Source: Synchiropus splendidus (lineage: Eukaryota; Chordata; Actinopteri; Syngnathiformes; Callionymidae). Taken from it: a stretch of DNA of 64,000 nt. The stretch spans positions 3,788,563 to 3,852,562 of the forward strand of contig NC_071348.1 in the NCBI RefSeq assembly GCF_027744825.2, given 5' to 3'. Below are positions 12,768-24,629 of this stretch, one piece after another. The position numbers were made by a program, and so were the translations under genes. The notes beneath the pieces are model-generated. The model searched no databases, was not told the DNA's origin, and was given only the letters and a program-made list of their open reading frames with translations. Position 1 is the first letter of the stretch, and each line of letters starts with the position of its first letter.

Positions 12768-15700
12768 TCACATCATCTCCACAAACAGGCGTCCCGTCCC
12801 CAGGTGGGTCTTATAAACCTGGAAAGACTGTGTTGAGCCAACAAGCCAGCGGTTGCTGCATGATGAAGCGTCTTTTCAGCAGAGCGATCAGTCAGCAGCG
12901 AGCACAGCCGGGGCCCACTGCAGCCCCGGGAGGCAGCCAGTAATCCTGGAGAGGAATTTAACCCTTGCTGATTGACTGGGGCGTGTGCTCCATACAAACA
13001 GGTCTGCTGCCACTTAAAGATCCCCGGGGTCTAATTAGAACTTTTTGACCCCAAAGACACGAGCCACAATTCAGGTATCACAGCCAGCCGGAACAAAAGG
13101 AGGTGATTCCACCGCAGAAGGCAGAGGGAAGTGCAGGTGAAGATCAGTGTGTGTGAGCGAGGAGGAAGGACTCTCTGCTCAACTGGTTTTGGCTGTTCTG
13201 CTGTGTGAGTACTCCTGTCAGGCTGTTGTCATGGGATCATGTTTACAGGGTTGAGTTATTCTAAGTCATACATTCAGGGTTGTGGCGCTAGCGCGGGGCA
13301 GGTTCGCGCTTGTCCCGATGGGTCATACAGGCCCAGTGGCACTGACTGTCTCCAGGCTATTGTTTGATGCCTCGGTTGGGGAGGGCGAGGAGCCCGGGCT
13401 GGCGAGGTTGGAGGGCCCCGGGCCGCGACACTAATTGCTCGACAAGTTCAGACCGGCCAGAATGGGTGTATGCTGGCTGTATGAAACCACCTGAGTGTTT
13501 TGCCCTTTACGGTGTCAATTTGGATGACGGAGTCCAAATTGGCCGAGAAGCAAAACTGTTACCCACCAGACTGGTTTTGTCAATCTCTTCTGTAACCTGC
13601 ATTTCTCCTCAAACCTTTGCTCCACTTCTGGAAACCCCACCCCGCTGTCAAACATCTACATAATAATGTCAAGAAAACAGATGCCGTCTTACCCTTGTCG
13701 CCTTCTGTGCATGTGGCGCCTGACTAGCATGATAGCTGCGCAGAGAAAAAAAAACATACTCATATTTGCTCTGATATTAAAAGCTGCCTTAAAAGCAGCT
13801 CCACAGCTGCCAACCGTTTCATGTTGTCAACAAGGGCAAGTACTTACCGACTATGGCGGCCACCGACAGAGCCAGCACGGTCACAGCCACCACGATGACG
13901 ACCACCGTCAATTGTTCTGCAGCGAGAAAAGTAGTCACCTCTTAAACAAGACGAGTCAAAGGTGATTCATAACTAATGTGTGCAGGGTGATTCAGTTACC
14001 TGTGGTGTCCGCCCCGGTGGTTTTGTCAATGACTGAGCCGGCGCGACCAAGATTGTTTCTCACTAGAGCCAAGATACATTTGGTTACCACATGTAAATAA
14101 AGTTGCTAAACACAGAAGTAGAAACAGCATTAAATGGCAACCATAAAGCCCACGTTTAATACGTCTGGTGGAATACCAAGGTATTTCCAGGCTAACTGAG
14201 AGAAGCCTCCTAAATGAATGCCCGAGCTGGCAGCTCTAGTTGGGCACCTCCTGGATGGCCCCATATTTACGCTCAGACCTGTCACGCTACTCAGAGGGGT
14301 CGCTGAATTCAAGCCGCCCAAGCGACTTCACCCACGTCTTTAAAGTCACCGTGGAAAAAGTGGGTCAACGTGTTGGGGGTGGGCACGTCAACATGGCCGA
14401 TCGGAGAGGCAGAATTGATCCCCTTAATCTCTCTCTCTCTATTGGTCCACCAGATATTGCAGAGGAACGCTTGGTGAGTGATGAATGCCCGCAACCGCTA
14501 AGGTCAGTATCTTTAACTTGTAATGTCCACCACCGCTACCATATTGCCGCGCGACTGTCGATCCCTTGTAAGCACGTCGCGACATTGCCTTTACGTCCCG
14601 TTTGGTCGGAGGGTACCTTGAGGAAGGGTCCAGCGTAACTACTACCCAAAGCTTGTCACCACAAACCGCGGCCCACGTCATTCTCATGTAGCCTTCTTCC
14701 CTCACTCGTGAACATGACCGCAACACACTCACTTCCTTTCATAACAAGTCAGTCAGTTCGTCTTTACGATCATGAAGAAACATTCTCTTATAGTACGTAC
14801 TCGTGGAGAGAGGTCCGGCCTCTTCTGGAAGCTCTTCAGTCTGATTTTAAACAGACCTGTAATTCGATCAGCTGTCTGTCACGGCAAAAATGAGGAGTGA
14901 CGAGAGGAGATGTGAGGGGAGAATGAGAATGTCAATGTCGATTAGCTGACCGGCAGGCTGGATGTTGGGGATGTTGACATGTTCATTGGCCTTTCGGCAG
15001 GATTCACAGGATCTCTACAGGGAGCTAATTGATTCCATTTGAGGCTTAATGGATGGGAGGAGGGAAAGCCGACGGGAGGCGAAGCCCTTCACACATGGCA
15101 CTGACCTAGAGCACTATACACACAGTGTTGACTTATTGACAGCAGAGGCCTTCATATTCTCTTGGCTGGGTCGCTGACATTACAGTGTCGGTCAGTCACA
15201 CAGAATAAAAGGCAAAACCCTGGTGGCAGTTTAAGACCAAAAAACTCACCCGTGTCATTGTAGATATCCTCATCGTCCTGCTCTGTGGAAAGAAGAAAAC
15301 ACACGTCTGAATGCACACGATCACAAAATCATTTTCCTCTGGTGTGAAAGTTCAACAAAAAGTCAAGATACAGACAACAACTTTAATCTTGCAGGAGCTT
15401 TATCGATTGGTTCTTTTACAGAGTCCGTTTTGAGCCAAATGCTTTGAGAGCATAAAAAAAAGCAAAACAATAAACAGAAATCAATAGGCTTCACACAAAG
15501 GAGAAGGCAAGAAATCAAAAGTGTAAGCAATAACGAAACGGCAAACAAGACACAGATGGGAAGAGAGCCAGGAGCAAATGATGGAGCTCGGAATCATGAG
15601 GCCAGTTGCAACATAAACTACACAAAATGGCTCGCAGTATTCAGGTCGGACTCGTTTCAATAAATGCTCCAGTTCAACTGGGCGAGAGCAGAAACAGTGT

Positions 15701-18637
15701 TCTCAGATCAGAAATGTATTGATCTGTGTCCAATAATTCTTCACCCATTTCCTTCTATTGATTGGTCAGGTCACAGGGGCAGCAGCCGAAACAAAGAGGC
15801 CGAGACGTCCCTCCGCTGTAGAAAACCCTGTGAGCTCTGGTGCGGAGAGATTAAGGTATTCCAAAGCATAGAATGGTTTGGGTGGGTCACCTGACGAAGG
15901 TCACCTGGACCAGTGGTCGGACCTCCAACCCTGATCCTGTTCTTTCGGCTTGATCAACCTCTGCCTCTTGGCTCAGCTCTTTCACATGCGGCCGAACTGA
16001 AGAGGCCATCGTCAGTCAACCAAGACACTTCACACACACAACTGCGCCCTGGACGCAACTTGATTTTGTGTCAGTCAACGCAACCATCGTTGGATACATC
16101 AAAGGGACCAAAGACAAAATCATCTCTGCCTCCAACAGCTCACAGCTAGATGTTGGCTGTGGACCTCAAGAGGGCGAGGAGCAGAGAAAGAGGCTTGTGT
16201 GGAAAACTGGACGGGATCTACTTCACAGAACAGAACTGGAGTCCAAATGAGAGCCGAGTCTAGCGCCACATCTCATTGATCTGCACACCATCTGCACCTG
16301 CAGCCCTGACCTGCAGTGAAACATGTTCAAGCCTTTAATTGTGTCCTGGTCCTTGGAGAGGAGCCAGTTAGCTCCAGGTCACTGTTGGGAGTTCTCCTGA
16401 GCCAGGCACTCTGGGCCCCTCACTGTAAAGCCTCAAACATCTCCCGCTTAAATGACTTGATAAACTGTCTTGTGCCTGCATGTTCAGGAGAGAAGCCTTC
16501 CCTCCTGATAAAAGGGCACTTCATAGGGACAGAACCCTTGTCGCCTCAGGTGCGGGAACATGTTTGAAGCTCTGCGCCTAAACCCAGACCTGCCGAGGTC
16601 TCGCCATTATTAAAAAAAAAACACCTCTTCTAATTGACAGACACCTGCAATACGTCAATCTGACTTAGTTCCGCGTAGATTCCGACCAGGCCGCGCTTTT
16701 GACATGAAATGACCTGGCTTACATCAACCAGCATGTCAAGCCCTCCACTTGTGTTCATCACACTCATCCACAGACAACCGACAATAACATGACGAGGAAC
16801 ATGTCGCAGCGCGCAGCTGCTCGAAAAGGTTCCTGTCAAGACAAACATGACGTACCTAATCTATTTGACTAAAGTGTATACAGTCTTAACAAGTTGACAA
16901 ACTAGGACGGAGGCCAGAGAGGACTTACCATCATTGCCTGATGCTTCAACGTCCTCAGAAAGAACTGGAATGAGAGAGAGAGCGTGATATAAGTTATCTC
17001 AGGGAATTTGAAATCGATGTTTACGCCTCTGTTAAAGCCAAATAACGGTTAACTTAGAGGAGTTCAGATGATTCCGTGATGCTGCTGTTCAGGAGCTCCA
17101 TTCACTTGTATGGCTTGTACCGCTGTGACTCAAACTGAAGTGCCAAGCTGTGAGATTATTTGACTCTCAACACTGTTTCAGGGTCACTAGATAAGAGAAC
17201 TACACTTGAGAGAGTTCAAGACTGTCGAGCTAAAGCCACTGGGCGTCAAGCGCACACTCACCACAGCGACGACTCTTCAGTCATGGAGGTAGTTTTATTG
17301 CCATCTTCATCTTTTACAGCACTATAATCTGAATATTTCAATGTGATATTTACTCACTTCTTATCCAGTGTTTTATTAAGTTTAAACACCCCTCAAAATC
17401 ACTTTTGCTATCTTTTATTACCGATGAGGGTAGAAATAAAAATACATAATTCTCATTGAATTAATTAATATTTAACTGAGTAATTAACGAGTTAATTACA
17501 ATTAATTAATTACAACAATAAACAATAAAATATTTAAGAATTTAATTTAATTTAATTGAACAGTTTGCTCTGCAGACAACAGGGAACCTTTGTCAGCGCA
17601 GGAGTTCTTGCTCCACTGATCACACTGATGCACAAGACACGTGGCAGCTAGGATGAGAACAACAACAACAAACATGGAGGAATCATCCCTGAAGAGAAGC
17701 AAACAAAAGCATCTGTTTGCTTTTGTTCAGGGATGTTTTTCACTAGACAATGGCCAGGGTTTCCACTACTCTGAATGGACTTGAAATTCTTATAAAATGT
17801 AATTAAAAGACATTTAAAGAGCATTAGTTTAAAGAAGGTGATATAAAAACTTGAATATAGCCACCATTGTGATTCATTGTGCTATTGTCAAACTGATGGA
17901 AAATAACCAATATTTTGTTTAAATGTTTGGATGAGATAAATTCATCACAAATTCTCTAATCAATTAGATTAATTTTTTAATCGAACCCTTAGAGGAAATA
18001 TAAACCGAAATGAAAGAGGAAACGCATTTCCATGTATATTTACACTTCTGGAAATCTTTACTAATTTATTTCCGAACTATGAAACCAATCCACAAATCAC
18101 CTTCACAGAAGGGTGAAGATGATGTCCTGACCTTGAGTTGTCACTATGCATTTGTAAAGCTGAATACATTTGCGAAAGATGCTGAAAATTGAAAGCAAGT
18201 TGTTTTAAGGATTTGTAGAAAATATGTAGCCCATAAGTATGAACCTGTCGCTGTGTGACATTAGTGATTCTTGCTGTGTATCTGAGTGCTGCCGTACAGT
18301 TTCACTGACATTTTCTGTGGAAGTCAAATTTGTATTCACGGTACAAGAGTGTGATCTGTTACTGTGATTTCCCAAATATGTCTATTTCTATGCGCATACT
18401 TGGCTTCCAAGTTATTTCATTTCTATTTCTACCTCGACACACATTTGTTCAATCCACATGTGATATGAGGCGGCGGCTCTGAACAACCGGCGTGAAGACA
18501 TGCGAGTAAAACATGCCACCGCAGCAACACATCCAGCCAGATGAGATGTTTATCAGCTGAAAGTAGCTCTGAGATGAGGACGTACCAGTGGCAGCTGGCA
18601 GCAGCAGCAGCGCACACAGGAACAGCAATCGCATCAT
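12768..18637 (-). CDS. Small type I membrane protein with acidic ectodomain, family not recognised
   Basis: Minus-strand exons with matching phases: 18637-18586 (signal peptide, MMRLLFLCALLLLPAATG), 16964-16929, 15282-15250, 14062-14000, 13916-13848 (transmembrane helix) and 13735-13693 (basic stop-transfer, LVRRHMHRRRQG). All junctions through 13848 are phase 1, so the small exons could be skipped or added without changing frame. The mature ectodomain is only about 45 residues and strongly acidic (LSEDVEASGNDEQDDEDIYND). It has no cysteine and no FXYD motif. The C-terminal end is unresolved: 13693 ends in phase 2. The most protein-like final exon, 12818-12768 (starting VYKTHLGTGRLF), needs phase 0, so one more small exon is probably missing. 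Podoplanin-like or another small sialomucin-type protein is a guess from size and layout only. It lies divergent to the FCGBP-like gene. Confidence 0.55.
15764..15840. repeat. Dispersed repeat fragment, copy 1
   Basis: This shares a core of about 22 bases (one mismatch, GGTCAGGTC-CAGGGGCAGCAG) and a following GGCCGAGAC block with a second copy at 49573. The pattern resembles a widespread teleost interspersed repeat that I recall only in general terms. Exact borders were not determined. Confidence 0.55.
17684..17738. repeat. Small imperfect hairpin
   Basis: CATCCCTG...AACAAAAGCA is followed by TGCTTTTGTT then CAGGGATG. This gives an 18-base-pair stem with a 10-base bulge on the left and a 6-base loop. 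It lies in an intron of the minus-strand membrane-protein gene. Confidence 0.6.
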
Positions 18638-21600
18638 CTTCAAATACTGCTGGGGGAAGAGAGAAAGACAGTTATAAATATCTGCACCGATATTCTGTCA
18701 CTGACGTGCGTGAAATCCAACTGTTCCGCTGTGGCGAGGCTGCGCTGCAAAGCATCAGAGGCGACTGTCATTAAGTCTGAATCTGACTCTTTTGGTTTCA
18801 CAATTACTTTTCTAACAGTCAGTGGAAAAAACAGAACCTGCCCTGATTGGACTGGTGTAAAAAGAATGTATGCAAATCCAGAGAGCGGCCTGAGGGTAGT
18901 GGAGGAGGTCAAGAGATAAGATGAGTTCCCATGGTGCTCAGCAGAAAGACAACTCCGCATCAGTCCAGTGCTAACAAGTGCCGATTCGACATTTTCCACC
19001 TGAAAGCAACGCGACACCAAATGGATACGGACGCCTTAAAAAGAAAAAAAAAACACAGCACAAATTCAAGTCGGGCGTTTCTGTGGAAGCAACCGAATCA
19101 AACCGCCCCAGCTGGATCAAACACAATGGTTTTTCTAAATGTGCCACGCTTGGGAATGACCTCTACTCCAGTGGAAATCCCAGAAGAAGCTCACGCCACG
19201 TCAGCAGGAACCAATCGTCACAATGTCTGATGGAACTGGCAGGTTACACTGTGGCGAGGAGCGGGCCCCATCATTGTTCGTCTACAGCATTGTGTTGCCT
19301 TTCCTTGATTCCAACCGACTCGCAGGGAAGAGTTGATGTCACATGTATTGTTAAGGCACTATTAATTAATAGATCTCTGAGGAACTCGCTCACAATGGCT
19401 TTTTAACGACACTTAAAGGAAGTGTGTTCATGGTCAGCAGCTCGGTGCAAGTATTTCCCTCTCAAAATTCAACTCTGCTGTCAAGTTATATAACCCAGTT
19501 CTCACTATTAGCAGGCGCTATATAGTCCTTCAGTGCAGGCATGAGTCTGAGCTGTCGCCGTCTGATGACATCACTCATCACGCATGGATTTTTCATGACT
19601 GAATTACACTTCTGGTGGCAGTTTTTTATGCTTCTACCAACAAAACGATGAACCTTGTGGTCGAGTCTGGCCTGAAATACATGTCGCTGACTCCAAAAGT
19701 CGAATAATTGGGTGCAGTTCTGCTGTCACCATGGAGGAATAAGAACCACTGGTCAGTTTCAGCACTGCTGGGCTCAGAATGGAGACGGCAGTTTCGCCAT
19801 GTCTGTCCAGACTCACTCGCTGTAAACTGACAATGAGGAAGTCAGAAGTCTTGAAAGGTGGCCGACCTTGAGACACTCATTTATTCCATCGTATTCCATC
19901 CATGGACCTTCCGGGTCGACCTTATTTATATGGTCTTCTGACCCCATGATAAAATGTGAACCTTATTTTTACTGCACATGTGTCGTACAATTTAACATCA
20001 TCAAACTCAGTCAAGCAAGGAGCCGCAAATTTAAACACGTCCATGTCCTGTTGTGAATAAAAAGCTGATGCACTGGAGAGTTTCCAGCCAGAACCCATTA
20101 ACAGCAGCGTTAATAGAGGGCTTCATCAGAATTGTTGTTAATTATTGTGGGCTAACAGAAGTTGAGTTCTGCACTGCTGCGTCCAGCTGGTTTTCCAAGA
20201 GAGAGCCCAATCACTAACATAAATCCGCCTTCCATCTCAGTGCTCGGCGGGTCATAGTTTAAAGCTAATGTTTATCTCGGGGGTTACAGAAAATAGCTCG
20301 GCGGGTCAGAGTTTGAGAGAAGTACTTTCAATTATTTCACAACCATTTTAACAGTATTAGGACACAGCAAAGCATCTGTTTTCAATGCAAACACCCCACA
20401 ATGTCACTCAAGGTCATCTGAACTTCAGATCAATGAAAACAACACTAACAACAAAAGGACATTTCCTAAAAACATATATAATTCTACATTTAATTTCAAC
20501 ATAAAAGTCAACTAAAATAGTTGCCTCACTGTTGCACAACTGGTTGCAACATTTAAACAGATCATCTGGAGCCTTTTTTCGTGTTGTTTTCTCACGTTTT
20601 GTTGCGATAAGTAGCACCTAAAACCACAAGATAAATAAAGGAAACTAGCTATATCTGCCAATATATAATTTTTTTACCGCCCTTGCACATTTCATTGCAG
20701 ACTTATTTTCCAGTTCGCCCTTTGACAGTCGAGTTTTACACGACAAGTAGTGGCAAAAAAAAAAAAAAAAAACAGAGGAAGCTCAAAAGCAACAGTGTAT
20801 GATGAGTCAGATCCGTATCTCTTTGTTCACACTTTCATTAATCATCAAATGTCACCTCATTGCAGAGGCCACACATTTTGGGAGAGATTTAATCAAAAAG
20901 TATTTTGAAATGAATCTCTTTATTCACCCCAAACTTTCCAGTGTTGAATCAATAAAGCAACCACAATCCCTCCTTTATCTGTTCAAACACTCCCAGTTGA
21001 CACCCGCGATTAAAATCCCTAATGTGCGAACGAACCAGAGTGACAATGCCCCGCGGAGCGAAGACGAAAACCAATCCAAGCAAGGAGGAATAAAGAAGAC
21101 AGATCATCATGGAGAAGTGACACACTGGGAACAGGATGAGAGCACAAACAGCATCTGCATCGTTTGTTATTGTCACTGTTTTTGCAAAAACAGGATCTGG
21201 TCCAGTGAAGTGGGAAAATCTTCTCGTGGTGATGTTTGTTCGTCAGGATATGTAAAACGCTATTTTCTCAGCCAACTGAACCCCCGTGCACATCTGTGCT
21301 GCCTCTCAGAACAATGGTCAATGACTTGTTACACAGGATGTTGCTGTTAAATTTAAACCCATTTTTCAATGAAGAGATGCCACACAATTATGACATTTCA
21401 AACTAAAAGCATGGGATTCAGGACAGGACCGGATTAGTGCTTTATCAGATTCAGACAAAGCGGTGTTTTATCAACAGCACGTTCAAACCTTCCTTCTTCT
21501 GTCTGAGCAGAATGATAGAAGTCTGCCAACAGTGAAGGTGTCGCGCCTGAAAATGTTTTAATAACAAGAACACAATACAAGTCATGAGGCGAATAAAAAA

Positions 21601-22136
21601 AAGGCTGTGATCTATTTATACGTGTAAATATATAAACATACCTTCAGAATAGCATTTATGAAGGAGTATTTCCGCGCAGTTTGGGTGTTTACTGTTCAAA
21701 TAAATACGCTCGCGGGTGAATTCCGCTCAAACAGGAAGTGCGACTGTGTCGATGCTGACTTTATCACTGACGAGGGGGATTCACAGATGACTAAAAAAAA
21801 AAAAGACCACAACACCTGAATTCACCTGAATCGTGTGGGGAAAGTCCACATTCCACATCTAAGAATAATAGCGAATACAGTGGGGCTGTTTACCAGAAAC
21901 GGGCCGCGGATATTGTAAATAACACCGGTCAGGATCGAAACGAGAGAGAAAATTGTGTCGTTTAATATGGCATTATTGACATCACGTGTTTGAATTGTAA
22001 TCCGGTTCAACCTGGCGGATGAATCGCGTCGTCATCAGCGACACCTGTGTGACGAGCCTGTGAACGCTTTTCACTCGCGTCCACGGCGCGGGTGTCAGTT
22101 CTCCCGAGAGTCTTGTAACACGAAGGTAGCTCCATT
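18638..22136. other. Non-coding region between divergent genes
   Basis: This separates the starts of the minus-strand membrane protein and the plus-strand FCGBP-like gene, so it should carry both promoters. I see no exon, CpG cluster or TATA box that I would defend. A poly-A run lies at 20756-20772. The 183-codon open frame at 20799-21350 has no family signature. Confidence 0.5.
20756..20772. repeat. Poly-A tract
   Basis: A homopolymer of about 17 A in non-coding DNA. Confidence 0.8.
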
Positions 22137-24629
22137 ATGGGAGTCTTTCCTGCTGGAATGCAGGTGCTACTGCTGCTCATGCTCCTTGGACCAGGTAAGG
22201 ACGTGAATGGTGAAGTACAACTAGCATCTGCACGGCAAATACACAGCCTTCCAACATCTTAGTTGAGAAATTAAGCTTCAAAAAAAAGGTACCCGGTCCA
22301 AGCCGAAGTGAGACCCAAGACTCGAAGGTCAGACTCCATCAACACGTTTAGAGACATGGACTTACTTGACTTGAGCTGGCAAAGTTGGTCTTCACGGCTG
22401 TTTGTGCTCCCACGACGGCAAGGTCCGTGTTCTGGGGAAAGTGCCGGAGCGAGTCTGCTGCGTGTTGCAGGTGTACTCCGTCTAGAAGCAGGAACCAGGT
22501 TCTTCATTGGCTGCTGAGCGCAGTGAAACCCGACACCAGCGCCGGCCTTATCTCGCCCAGCGAACTGCTCGAGCTTTACCGGCGCCGCTCACGCACTTGC
22601 ACTGACTTTTAGAAAGTTTGTTGATGGCAATCACGAAGCCAACTGTTGTCAAATATTGAACATGCGGATGGGGCTCTGAAACTGTCAGATAGAAAACCGT
22701 TTACTTGCTCCTACATGCACGTGGCTTTAATATTAAGGCCGCCGTATTGTTACTGCAGTTTCATTTGTTCTGTGAATCCGTTCAAACTCAAAGAGCATAA
22801 GTCAAACCCATTTCCCCCCACTGAAATGAATGAATAGTTCAGTCTCCATGACATTACATTTTGAATGTATGTGACTTGCATATGTTGCTCCAAGTATGTT
22901 TCATAAAATGTAGGCATCATCTCCTCTTGTGTTCTACAGAATGAAAAGGAGCAATGTGAATTATTTCTGACACTTATTCACATGCCACTATCTTTGCAAA
23001 ATGCCAACGTTTGTAAAAATATCAAATATTAGATTAAAGGCAATAGTTTCACCACAGGTGAGGCTCAAGGCTCTTGGCAGTGGGTTTTATTATCCTGTTA
23101 AAGTTGTGAAGGGTGGTTCAGCACATTCATTATGACAGGTATTGCAGCATTAAGTAACACTCAATACTGATGCTAAGTTAAAGTGGGCAGCAAAAACACG
23201 CACAGAGGTTTCACATCTGGAGACAGTAAGTCAGGACCTTTTCCAGAGAACGGTTGCATGTGCCTGACAAACCATCTGCAAATTGGCACTTCCTGGAGCT
23301 TGGCACATTCCCACTGAAAGATGAAACTGTGTGTTGCAATGCTAGTCCTTGAACATCACTAGATCGTTGTCTGATTCAAGAACCGGTGGAGCTCTTGACT
23401 CCAGGAACAAAACCTCTCTTTGATTTCACAACTGGTAAACAAGAACTCTGACTCAGTCCGTGACTCATGTGTTTCTCTCTCTCTCTGCCGAACTGTTCCA
23501 CCAGGGCTGTCCGGGGCCAGTCCTGGGAGGCGATTTCTCACCATGTTCCCGCCTCACACCGGCCCGGACGCCAGCTCCAGCCACCGCCTTACCATCACCG
23601 CAGATGAATTTTGGACCGCCGTCACTGTGCAGGTTCTGGGGAAAGACTTCCAGCAGCGCTACTTCCTGTCCGCCGGCAAATCCAAAACGGTTCAGCTGCC
23701 GTTATCTGTGGAAATGGTGGCTTCTCGATCCCCCCACCTCCTCAGCGTTACATCCGTGTGGCCTGTCACTGTTCTGGTGGCCTACTGCACCCCTCAGGGC
23801 TGCCAGCACAGCCTCCTCCACGAGGTGTCCTCCTGGGGCTCCCATTATTATCCCGTGACTCCAGATTTGCACAACCTGGCTCTCAGCCAGATGGTTATCA
23901 CCAGTTCAGACCGGGAAACCTCAGTGGACCTCTTGCTGCCTGCAGATGTGCTCTTTGGAGATGAGCTGCATTCCAAGGGAAGTGTCTTGAGGTTGAGTTT
24001 GGGGAGGATGCAGAGCATCTACCTGCAGAGTAACCACAGTCTCTCAGGCTCAGTGTTGTATTCTACTGAAGCCGTGGGCGTGATGGTGTGTTTCACCTGC
24101 CTCATGTACACACCAGGGGAATGCCTGCACGGATTCACTCAACTGAGACCAGTTTCTCGCTGGAGTTTTGACTACGTGATTCCGCCTTTAGTAAACACCG
24201 GCATGAGCTCAAGCTTCCTCCTGGCTATGTCGACTTTCAGCTCAGATCTGCATGTCACAACGAGCGCGGAGCACCGAGACGTAGCACTTATTGGTGGCCA
24301 GGTGAGGGTCATCCCCATGGTGACCTCAGATAAAGTCCACATTTCAAGCGACGCTCCCCTCCAGCTGCTTTACTTCCGACATGACAGTGAGAAGCATTCC
24401 TCAACTCTGACATCACTGCTGGCTGTAGATGATATCTGCGAGGTTCTACCCATGTCTGATTCAAGCGACAGTGCTGAGGCTGAAGATAACCACTCTGACA
24501 CTGAAGATGTTACATTGTCCAGCCAGGCTAAGCTGTCTGACAGTGCGGGAGGAGAGTACGGCGAGACAGATGTGGGGCGCTACCTCAGCACCTTGACCAG
24601 GGAGTCCTATCCAGAGGCCTGTGAGAAGG
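22137..24629 (+). other. FCGBP-like: signal peptide and IgGFc-binding N-terminal domain
   Basis: Exons 1 and 2. ATG 22137 opens a 19-codon exon with a Leu-rich core. After a 1.3 kb intron, the 1,125-base exon 23505-24629 encodes the whole IgGFc-binding domain (starting GRRFLTMFPPHTGP, a typical start for this domain). It ends in an acidic Ser/Asp/Glu-rich linker of about 50 residues at roughly 24450-24610, just before the first VWD. Confidence 0.85.

Noticed and set aside
20799..21350. 183-codon plus-strand frame
   Set aside because: Low-complexity, no family pattern, no phase-compatible neighbours.
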